From the NCBI RefSeq assembly GCF_025698545.1, contig NC_068576.1:56890094-56954093 (forward strand): a stretch of 64,000 nucleotides of DNA, given 5' to 3'. The notes under the pieces are model-generated. The model ran no database searches. It saw nothing but the letters and a program-made list of their open reading frames with translations, and was not told the DNA's origin. The position numbers were made by a program, and so were the translations under genes. Shown piece after piece: positions 36,278-45,953 of the stretch; the first letter of the stretch is position 1; each line of letters starts with the position of its first letter. The stretch comes from Gossypium raimondii (lineage: Eukaryota > Streptophyta > Magnoliopsida > Malvales > Malvaceae).

Positions 36278-36550
36278 ATGAAGAGGTACATGAAGAGGAA
36301 AAAGTACCACAAGCTTAAACGAGTTGCCTCCACTAGGGGTACTAGCCGCCACGGTGATGACGAAAATGAGACGGTTTTGATGTTGGGGGAGCGTCGTCGG
36401 AAGGGGATGATCAAAGGCAAAGTGAAGGTGCCATTGAGGAAATGGAGAGATGCATATGTGGAGACTATGCTTAGTTTTGCTGGCCATGTTGCACAGCTCA
36501 ACAATGGTAATGTTTATTTGTTAAGAGGATTCCAAATGCCTGAATGCTAA
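36278..36550 (+). CDS. Small basic protein of unknown function
   Basis: An intronless reading frame gives 90 residues from the ATG at 36278 (MKRYMKRKKYHKLKR). Upstream in-frame ATGs at 36209 and 36236 add hydrophobic residues with no clear meaning. The protein has a strongly basic N-terminus and, after KVKVPLRKWRDAY, a C-terminal part, VETMLSFAGHVAQLNNGNVY. That layout (basic head, then 'W/F-x-D-A-Y-x-x-M-x-x-x-A-x-x..LNNGN') resembles small uncharacterised plant proteins I recall only vaguely. Base composition rises in G+C here relative to the flanks, which supports coding. The function is unknown and the start uncertain. Confidence 0.55.
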   Translation: MKRYMKRKKYHKLKRVASTRGTSRHGDDENETVLMLGERRRKGMIKGKVKVPLRKWRDAYVETMLSFAGHVAQLNNGNVYLLRGFQMPEC

Positions 36551-39500
36551 TTCCCAAGGTTTTGGAGATTATTAGTACCTAGCAATGTGAATCAAATTTT
36601 AAATACGTGTGTATTTAAGTCATATACAATTTGGATATGACGTGTTAAGAAAAACAACTCTAATAAATTTGTTTATGTTATCTATTTTTTAACATGTTAG
36701 AATCAAGTTGTTCATGCAATAGGTACGCGTGTTCATAATTTGATTTATGTGTTTTAAATATGTTTCACGTGATGCTCCCTGATATAATATTAGTACGGTT
36801 TGAAGTTTAAGAATCAATCTGAAACATGTGTGATAATTTAATGACATTTGATGAAATTAACCCTAATTCTTTATAGTAGCTGATAGCAACTTTCTAAATT
36901 TCGTTTTAGAACTAAGTATTTTCATGTGAAGACTTTATCATAAACCACTGCATGTGATTCCAATAAAAGGCCTACTAATAGAGTGTGTTGGGTCAAGCCT
37001 AGTTGGATTAGCATGTAGTGTTGTTTAAAGTTTGACTCCATAAATTCAACATCAACTTCAATCACTAATTCAAAATATTAATCTTTAATATATTGTTTTT
37101 GGGTCAAAATTTTAGGTGAAAATTAAATTATAAATTTTTGAGATGTCAAAATTCGTAAATATATATATTTTTTATAATTTCATTATTTCTGAAGGGACTA
37201 AACATAATTTCTTTTATTTTTAAGAGGTCAAAGCGTAATTTATAATTTGATTATATTTGAGGGAGGGGTGCTTGCCCCTTGTATTCACCATTGCTTTGGG
37301 TTTTTGAACATTTAGGTTTGAATTTCATTATGTGTATAATGTGTGAGTTTTCAGTCTCATCGCATACATATGCCATGCATGTATGAGTTTTGTCTAGATT
37401 CTTTATTGTTTTATATCTTATATTGATTTAATTCATCCTTATAGTTGTATGAATATATATCTCTATTTTTGAAAGGAATATTTTTATATATTTTATTAAA
37501 TTTTCATTTTCATCCAACAATAATCTCTCTGAGTAATTAAATACATGTATGTATATAATCTTAGCTCAAATTACTTTTTTATCCATTAATATTAAATACA
37601 TATTTAATTACTATTCACAAATTAATTATCGTATTTAATGGGTGAGTTTACATAAATCATATATTTAATAAATGAAAAAAAGTAACGGATGGATTTTAAC
37701 CCAAGCTTAAGTTATTTGTTTAACAATTACAATATGGAGAGGTGATTTTCATACCAAATTTTGATGTGATAGTTGTTTTCATGTTCCTTTTATTGTTATT
37801 TCTAACACTATCACGTATAATGCAATTACGAGACGTAATTTTAATCAAAATAATTTACAAACTTTGAATTGGCCTGGCACATTAATACTTCTAATTACAA
37901 TTAAACTCTACATTTATCTAAAGTTTCATAACATTTTATAAGACGCAAGTCTCTCATCAGAAAAAAAATAAAAGCTGAATTGGTAAAAAAAGAAACAGTT
38001 GATCCATAACATCCCCAACAAGAATTGTCGCTCATTGCGAGAGGCTCTATTATCTACACAGCTACAATCAAAATATCCAACATTATTCTTGACCTCAAAT
38101 TCTATCCAAAAACTATAATCATTCCGGACTTAAAAATCAATGTTATTCTTCGACGATAAACTAATTATTCGCATGGGTACAATAATCATGAAATGTAGAA
38201 ATATAAAAATATATAAAAATCATATATAAAGGAAGAGGATATAAGTCAAAACTAATAATATTAAACTAATTTCTCCTCTCATATTATATTACAAAATTAT
38301 CTTAATTTGTAACCTTTATTTTAAAAATTCATATGATTATATTTTTTAACATATAGCATATAATACAGTCCATATTTGACTTTACTTGTTGAAATATTCC
38401 CCAATGGGTATTAAATTTGCCACGAGACATAAAAATCCGATGAAATTTATTTATGTTAAGATGAATTCAATTAAGCAACAAGTAACAAAAAATAGCGGAA
38501 TAAATTGAGAAATTAGACATACAAATTTAACGCGGAAAAACCCCTCCAAGGAGGATAAAAAAAAACTATGGGTAAATATAATTTTACTATAATGGCAAAA
38601 GAATAAAGAGTACAAAAGATGGAGATAAAAAATTAAACCCCGAAAAATCTAAAAACAAATAACCCTCAAAACGTAAACACAAAACAGTTTATTTAACATA
38701 TATATGCCAAAATTATTATGAAAAGAGTATAAAAGAGAGAGAATAATAATAATAATAATTAATAATGAAATTATTTTAATGAAGGGATTTTAGGTAATAC
38801 AAAATCCAAGGGTGGTTGTATTATTGTGAAAGCAATCCTTAACAACTCCTTTATTTTTATTTTTTCATCTAATTTAGCTAACCCTTAACTAATTAAAATT
38901 TTATTATATAATTAAATAAAAGACACGTATATATATTCTTCAACAAGAGACAGCAAAATTTTAATTCAAGCTTTCTCCTACTCCTTACATTCATCATGCA
39001 TCCAACCATGACCAAAGTGACAGATTGTTAACATGTAATAAAAAAAAGAGATTGTTAACATGTCTTAATCTACCCTTAAAAAATTCAACATATTTGGTGT
39101 CTCTAAAATTTTGAAACTCTCCTACCTTAGAAAATTTTTATTATTTTTAGTTGGTTGGATGCCCTTCGATGTGCAGTCCATTGACTGGCTATAAGATCAA
39201 CAACTAACAAAATAAAAAAATATATGGTAGTTTGAATATATCAGATTCCCAATTTGGTTTTTAACGTTTTCTTTAAGAATTGATTTCTAAATTATCTATT
39301 TTATTCTTTTGACAAAATAAAAAATAAAACTTTAAGGACTGACTTGAAATTTGAGATATAGTTTAGGAGCTATTTCACTAATAAAACCCTTTAACTTTAA
39401 CAAGTTGGTATTGTTTCTAGGTTAAGCTAGAGCAGGATTGTCTTGTCGAAAAAGACTGTGTGGTGCACAACCATCTATCAAGGGGACATGAATATCCACA

Positions 39501-40289
39501 TTTGGTAGGATTTTAGCCCAAGCCCTTAAATTGCATCAATGAGCAAGTATGCGACAATGCACGAACCTCTTAGTAGGTGGCGTCAAACGTGGATGCTAAA
39601 GTGAATTTAAGGGGGCAGGCACTCAAAATGAAAAATTTTCAATTTAGTCCTTAAATATGAAATTTTAAATTAATATATGGTAAAATTTTACTTTAGCCCC
39701 CATAAAAAATAATTTTTTTATTTAATCCCTTTAAAAATGATGAAATCATAAATTAATAAATGACAAAATTATATTTTAACTTCTAAAAAATTTATAATTT
39801 TATTTCAAACCCACTAAAAAAAATTTTAGATTCGCCTCTGGTTGAAGTCCTAGCATCAAGCGAGGATATCCACATCCCATTTGTAGGTAGGTAGTGCACC
39901 ACGAATTGTCATTTTGGTAAGGTGCTTCCATCTTGTGAGCCTAGGCCTCTTGCATCTTCTTCAGGCACTTGGGCTCTCATTAGAGTTAAGAGACAATATC
40001 TCAACTCGACACAAAGACAATATTAATCTGTAAAAGGATAATATTTTGAAGACTTCTCCAAAAAGAATCTACCCCTCAATAGTACTCTGCTCATATATAC
40101 AAACTCTCAAAATTACATTACAATATAGATTGTTTGTCTCACTATAGAAATATAACCAAAAAAATATCGTGGGGAGCAATAATTCCCCAAAAGAATCCTC
40201 CATTATTGTCCTTCAAAATATAGTATCCCCAACCTTTGATTCGCCGCCTTTTGAAAATGTCTTCACATCCCTTCCTTTCATCTTCATAT
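36551..40289. other. AT-rich intergenic region
   Basis: No gene is seen. It includes an AT-rich dispersed repeat at about 37100-37290 ('gggaggggtgcttgcccctt'), a segment at 38395-38760 with no recognised features, and a nested repeat area at 39420-39930. In that area 'gtggtgcacaacc' and an inverted 'ggtagtgcaccac' flank another dispersed-repeat copy (about 39605-39840). Confidence 0.45.
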
Positions 40290-40292
40290 CCA

Positions 40293-40304
40293 TATATATA
40301 TAAA
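40293..40304 (+). promoter_or_regulatory. TATA box of the GT61 gene
   Basis: TATATATATAAA lies about 40-50 bp upstream of the start codon at 40342, which would imply a very short leader of about 15-20 nt. The position is plausible, but no transcript evidence exists here. Confidence 0.45.
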
Positions 40305-40341
40305 AGTTGAACGCAGTTAAAGTTTGCAGAGTGGAAAAAAA

Positions 40342-42556
40342 ATGGGTGAGAAAATTAGGTACGATACAATATTTGCTAGAAGCTTTAGTCGATATGACCA
40401 GAAAAAGTTAGGATATGGAGCATTTCTAGCTTGTTTTCTTATTGCATTGAGCTTCTCCACTGTCTTCAAGCCTTATTTGGGTCCTTTAACTGTAAATAAG
40501 AGACTATCAATCAATGATGGTTTGAAGATGGTAAGGGCCAATGATACAATCAGCTCTAATGCAACATTTTTTAGTAATGTTGTAATTAGCTTTAATGCCA
40601 CCGTTGAAATGGTTAGTGACGGTTCGAGTAATATGAGTTCAACGTCGAGAAATTACACGATCGGTTCCAGTACGAGCAGTTCTAAGACGTTGGGATTCAA
40701 TTACACTAATGGTGTAATACGGAATGATACAAGGTTGATGCCAGTGTTAGAGATCAACAATGGAAGCAGTTCTCAACAAGGACAGGGTAAGTGTATGTTT
40801 TGTGGATGTGTTGAGGGTGAGTCAACTCTTTCAGGAGAAGTTTTTGAAGTGTTGATTGTTGGATAGTCAATCAGTCCCTCAACAATCGAAAGTATTGTCT
40901 CTGTCTTGGAGTTTTGTCCCTAACCTTCACGGAGAGCCGTGTATGATTCACGGAAGGGGTGTCTCGATTGATGGAGATATTAGTATAGAGCGTGTGAATA
41001 ATTATTGAGCTACTTGAGAGTAAGGTGACTCGAACCACTAACCTAAGTGGTAGGCCAAGCCTCAGGTTGATGGTTCAAGTTGACCTGTACTCAATGGACT
41101 TCATTATTATTCACACACCGTATATTAACACTTCTCCCAAACCTTTCAAGTCATATTTCTACCAACTGAGGTACTCCCCTCCGTGGCTTTCCACGGTGGC
41201 TGGGGATAACACCTCAACATGAAGACAATACTTTCAGTTGTTGAAAGACCGGTCGACTGTTCAATTGAGAAGAGTTCGAAGACTTCTCCCGAAATAGTCA
41301 ACCCACGCTCAACAAAATTTAAAACCCATGTTGAAAACTTAGGATTGTTAGTGATTCTGACAAATATTTTTTTTTTTAATTTTGATTGATTAGGTGGCGT
41401 ACCAGAGAAAATAATAGAGCCAATTTGCAATATTGAAGGAAGAACAGAGTTTTGTGAGATGAATGGAGATATAAGGATCAATGGGAAATCCTCTACGGTT
41501 TTGCAAGTTGGTATGATGACTGAAAATAGTTCATGGATTATCGGTCCGTATGCTCGAAAAGGAGATCGCGAGGCTTTGAGTCATGTAACAAAATGGAGGG
41601 TGAAAACCGGGGTAAAGGATGGTGACAACGGAGTGCATCAATGCAATCGGTACCATGGAGTTCCGGCTGTTGTTTTTTCGCTTGGCGGATATGCGGGGAA
41701 CAATTTCCATGACTACACCGATATCATTATTCCTCTTTATCTAACATCTCGACGGTTTAACGGAGAAGTGAAGTTTCTTATCACCAACAAGAACCCATGG
41801 TGGATCAACAAGTTCAAGACCATACTACGAAATCTTTCCCATTACGACCCAATCGACATTGATAATGAACAACAAGTCCATTGTTTCCCAACCGTGATCA
41901 TCGGCCTAAAACGCGACCCTAAAGAACTAACCATCGATCCATCGAGATCACCTCATTCCATGAAAGAATTTCGACAATTCCTTAGAACAACGTACTCATT
42001 GAAAAAAACCACCGCTGTAAAACTAACCAACAACAATCGAAAAAAACGACCTCGTCTCCTCATCCTTTCAAGGAAAAAAACACGAGCCTTCACCAACACA
42101 AAAGCAATCGCGACAATGGCAAGAACCTTAGGCTACAAGGTAACCATCGCAGAGACCGATTCAAACGTAGCAAAAGTAGCTGAAACCATAAACGCTTGTG
42201 ATGTAATGATGGGTGTCCACGGTGCTGGGTTAACCAACATGGTTTTTCTCCCAAGCAACGCAATCTTAATCCAAATCGTACCCATCGGTGGGTTCGAATG
42301 GTTAGCACGAACCGATTTCGAAGAACCATCGAAGGGCATGAACTTAAGGTATTTGGAATATAAAATTAAAACAGAAGAGAGTACATTGATTCAACAATAT
42401 CCACCCTACCATGAAGTTATAAGGAATCCAGGTGCAATTGCAAAACAGGGTTGGGATGCATTTAAGGCAGTGTATTTACAGCAACAAAATGTGAAGCTTG
42501 ATATACATAGATTTAGACCCATTTTGTCAAGAGCTATTGAGCTTTTACATGAGTAA
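40342..42556 (+). CDS. GT61-family glycosyltransferase (xylan arabinosyl/xylosyltransferase-like)
   Basis: Two exons, 40342-40786 and 41394-42556, join in frame to give 535 residues. The start is the ATG of MGEKIRYDTIFARSF. This is a type II Golgi protein layout: a short cytosolic N-terminus, one membrane anchor (LGYGAFLACFLIALSF, about residues 30-45), and a Ser/Asn-rich stem with many N-glycosylation sites (NDT, NAT, NMS, NYT). The catalytic domain in exon 2 has SLGGYAGNNFHDYTDIIIPL (about residues 245-264), LLILSRKKTRAFTN and MGVHGAGLTNMVFLP (about 420-434), all typical of the DUF563/GT61 fold. GT61 enzymes in the XAT/XYXT group add arabinose or xylose to xylan; the exact sugar and linkage cannot be read from sequence. 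The intron contains a foldback of about 500 bp. Confidence 0.93.
40800..41320. mobile_element. Foldback element in the GT61 intron
   Basis: The left arm (tgttgagggtgagtcaact, from about 40809) is inverted with the right arm (agtcaacccacgctcaaca, to about 41314). The pairing continues inward: aaagtattgtc at about 40890 with gacaatacttt at about 41223, and gtgtgaataattatt at about 40992 with aataattattcacac-like sequence at about 41103. The centre is near 41060. The element lies entirely inside the intron (40787-41393). It resembles a long-hairpin MITE; I see no ORF and no certain target duplication. Confidence 0.78.
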
Positions 42557-43913
42557 GTTATTATAAACTATATTCAATCATTTTTCTTCAATGTATAGTG
42601 ATTAAAGAAGTGTAAAGAGTGAAATAGAATCATATATATTTTTTATTGGGGATAAATTTTTTTTGTTTTTTAAATAAACATTTGTATTATCAAAAACCCA
42701 GTCTTAAAAAAGAAATTCATCATTCATTTGGGGTCTAATGTTGATATTTGGGCTCAATAATTTGTTTGGGTTAATTTTCAAAATCATGAAAACGTGAAGC
42801 CCATTGGTGATTTAATTTTTTGGATAAACTACACTAGTAGTCACCTAACTATTAGTAAATTTTGTTTTTGATAATCAAATTATGAAAAGTTACAAAATGG
42901 TCATCCAACTATTCAATTTTATTTAATTTTTTGTCACAAGCTAATTAACGATGACAACTTTTAAATTGACATAATAGTAACTTTAACCCTCAACATTGAG
43001 TTTACAGATATAAATGAAAAAGGTCATTTAGGGTATGCCTGGGTGAATCGGGCTTGAACTCAAGCCTGAATTCTTTTTTTAGAATGGACCTTGACCTTAT
43101 CCATAAACACTTATACTTCCAAATCTCAATAATTTTTTGTTTTTAAATGGTAAATCCATCAATGAAGCCTTAGTTGTGTTGACAAGATTGAGGTTTTAAG
43201 GCCAATTAGATTCAAGTCCCACCCTATGAGCATTATTTATGGACTAGCTAGTTAATTGAGCCAACTATTTGAGCTCGAAATATTAGTCTTGGCTCAATTA
43301 GCTACCTAGCCCATATATATTGTTCAAAGGGGTGAGACTCAAATCTACTTTAGTCTTAAAACCTCAATCTTGTTAATACAATTACAGCAACATTGATGGA
43401 TTTACCCTCCGGCGTAAAAGCAAAAAATTATTGAGATTTAAAAATAGAGATGTTAATGGGTCAAATGAATACCCATTTTAAAAGAAAAAATTAGACCCAA
43501 GCTCAAGCTTGATGGACTGAAAGTTTAAAGCACATATTTCAATTAGGCCAAACTTCAGCAATTATACGGTGTCAAGTACATTACTCCTTCGCTTTCCAAC
43601 AATAACATCAAATTTTACCATATGAAAGTGGCTAAATTTTAGCCTCTAAAGTTGCCATTCCTTGGGAGCAAACACATTTTCATATGGTATACACAGGGAA
43701 ATAAATTCAACTAAAAGCAAATAAAGATTTGCTTATACACTATGTAGAATGTTTAAAATGCTGAAATTTGTAGCAGTTTTGCCCTATACAAAAGCCATTG
43801 TCAACAAGCACTTGGCTCAATAGTAAGGTTGACAGACTAGGAACTTTGAGATCACATGTTCGAATATCATAGATTCATCGCCATGTTTGAGTCCCATGCT
43901 TTCCTCGATACAT
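42557..43913. other. Intergenic, convergent gene ends
   Basis: This stretch lies between the 3' ends of the GT61 gene (+) and the WAT1-like gene (-). It contains diverged inverted segments near 43070-43480, where 'aatctcaataattttttg' and 'caaaaaattattgagattt' face each other, along with 'catcaatgaagcc' and 'cattgatgg'. This may be another foldback of about 400 bp. No gene is seen. Confidence 0.5.
43071..43446. repeat. Inverted repeat of about 370 bp
   Basis: On the left, 'aatctcaataattttttgtttttaaatggtaaatccatcaatg' is inverted with 'cattgatggatttaccctccggcgtaaaagcaaaaaattattgagattt' on the right. Further inward, 'gttgacaagattgaggttttaag' faces 'ttaaaacctcaatcttgttaa'. The arms match well over about 100 bp each. 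It is non-coding and looks like a hairpin-type MITE. Confidence 0.75.
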
Positions 43914-45885
43914 TTATGATTTATTTCTTTCATCTTGTATATGATCTCCAATTTCAGGGTCAATAAGAAGATGTTGCTTCAATGTGTCTTCATCAATGGC
44001 TATATTTCCAATTTTTTTCTCCTCAGTTTTACCCCATAGTACCAAATAAAGGCCTACCACTATCAGAACTGCACCAAATACACTACAAGGACCAAAAAAA
44101 GAATATATAAGTGAAAAATATGCCATGATCAATGCATAGCTAACTTAGCTAGTTCCCTTTTTTTTTTTCATACCATCCAGAGTATAATTTGTCGCCGAGG
44201 ATTACGAACGCCATGATCGCGACTAAAAGCATCTGTAACGGCTGGAAGATGGCAACAAAAACAGGGCCAACTTTGTGGATACACCATGTCTGAAGAGAAA
44301 ACACTATACCAGATGCCACTATTCCCTGACAAAACACACACACACATACAATAACATTACGTGAAACAGAAGATATTTATGTATATGTTTCAGATCACGC
44401 AAAACACTGGGAAATACATGTACATACAGCATATAGAATAGTGAAAAGCTCTTCCATTGATTGGATTTTCCAATTATTGAAATCTGTTTCCACAAATGCT
44501 GCTATAACCAGGAACTGGATTAGTCCAAAAAAGCATGTGAATGAAGTGAGTGTGAGTTTTGCTGGATACTTCTTCAATACAGGTGCCTGCAATTCAACAA
44601 GGAAAACCTGCCAACTTCAATGATCATATACTACATATATATATGTGTGTGTGTGAGAGAGTTAAATCAGGTCTGAACTAGGCAACTGTTCCTACATTGG
44701 GGCTTGAACTTTTTTTGTTCAGGTTAGTCCCTGAACTTGACAATTGTTCCCATATTGGGGCCTAAACTTGACAATTGTTCCCACATTGTGGCCTGAACTA
44801 TAAGGTTTTCAAGGAAATATCATGAACTGACTTGGAAAAAGAAAAAGTTCAAACTCCAATGTGAGAACAATTGCTAAGTTCAAGGCCAAACTTGGACAAA
44901 AAAAAAGTTTAGGCCTCAGGTGAGAATAGTTGCCAAGTTCAGGCCTTAAAAAATGATTTAACCCTATATATGTGTATATATATATATCATGCATGTATAG
45001 ATGGATTGTATAGACGACTATAACCTGAAAAACCAACCAACCAGCCCAGGATAAGCAGTGGCCGAGGAGGTAAATGCATCCCAAAGTCCAATTCTGCATA
45101 TTGTTTGATTGGTGTAATAGAATGGGACCTTTATAGAGAGTAATTACAGTGGCACCTCCTACACTTACAATGGTTCCCAACACTTTAGCCAATCCATCTT
45201 TTCTTGCAATATTTATTTGCTCAAGTCTGCAAAAAAAGAAAAAAAAAAAAAAGAAACAAGAAAAAAACATTACCATTGTTCTTATGAGACCATACATATA
45301 TACATACATACATACATACATACATACCTTAGAGCTGAAGCCGCAAGAAAAGTAATTGCAGGAACTGAGTTTTGCATTGCTGAAGCCAATGTTGGAGATG
45401 CATAATATAAACCCAAAATGTAAAATCCCTGGTTTGCTGTTATTCTGAAGTAACATAGACTATATAAACATATATACATATATATAATAAGCTCATAAAC
45501 AATGAAGAGCGCCTATTATGGTAGCTAGTGTTTTCATCTTACCCCAGTAATGCCAAAAGGAAGAACTGAACCAGCAATGAAAAAGTAAGGGGTGGTCTTT
45601 CTTTCCTGAAAGTAATTAATTGATGAACATTAAATACTGTACTATTGTGAACTATTCAATAAGCAAAAAAGTTTATATAACAAGGGCTTACTTTTCCAAG
45701 AAATAAGCAAAGGGACTCAACAAAAGCAAAGCAATGATATTTCTATAAACAGGATAAACTACTTTGCTAACACCAATATTAAGTGCAACCCTTGACACAA
45801 TATGGAACCCTGAAAAGCATAATTGCAATGTAACTAATGCTAGAACAAGTTTCATTTTGTATGAAACAGTACTATTTTTCCCCAT
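43914..45885 (-). CDS. WAT1-related EamA-type transporter
   Basis: Seven exons on the minus strand join in frame: 45885-45692, 45605-45543, 45444-45328, 45226-45025, 44586-44428, 44325-44174 and 44082-43914. The product is 351 residues. Features follow the WAT1 (nodulin MtN21/UMAMIT) family in order: LVTLQLCFSGFHIVSRVALN, VYPVYRNIIALLLLSPFAYF, ITANQGFYILGLYYASPTLAS, NSVPAITFL, ATVITLYKGP, NWTLGCIYLLGHCLSWAGWL, then APVLKKYPAKL and VGLYLVLWGKTEEKK. Two EamA repeats with about ten membrane helices are expected. Arabidopsis WAT1 is a tonoplast auxin/amino-acid-related transporter needed for secondary walls, with 389 residues; this copy is shorter at both ends. It is WAT1-like, but whether it is the orthologue cannot be settled. 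The donor of intron 3 lies in a GTAT microsatellite. Confidence 0.92.
44661..44966. mobile_element. Repeat family B, copy 2 (WAT1-like intron 4)
   Basis: The left end gttaaatcaggtctgaactag faces the right end aggccttaaaaaatgatttaac. The interior repeats 'acttgacaattgttcccayattggggcc' several times on both strands. It lies wholly in intron 4 (44587-45024). Confidence 0.7.
45296..45327 (-). repeat. (GTAT)n microsatellite forming a splice donor
   Basis: On the minus strand the exon ends CTCTAAG and the intron continues GTATGTATGTATGTATGTAT, a tetranucleotide run of about seven units. The GT donor of intron 3 of the WAT1-like gene is the first unit of the run. Confidence 0.88.
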
Positions 45886-45941
45886 TATTGCCTGCTTATC
45901 ACTTTGGTTGAGGCAGTATCACAAATACATGGTTGGCATAT

Positions 45942-45953
45942 GCTTTTATAAAC
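45942..45953 (-). promoter_or_regulatory. TATA box of the WAT1-like gene
   Basis: The minus strand reads TTTATAAAAGCA about 60 bp upstream of the start codon at 45885, implying a leader of about 30 nt. It is a good match to the plant TATA consensus. Confidence 0.5.

Noticed and set aside
39440-39930. Foldback suggested by gtggtgcac and gtgcaccac
   Set aside because: The arms match only in short blocks and a different repeat sits between them; evidence is too weak to call an element.
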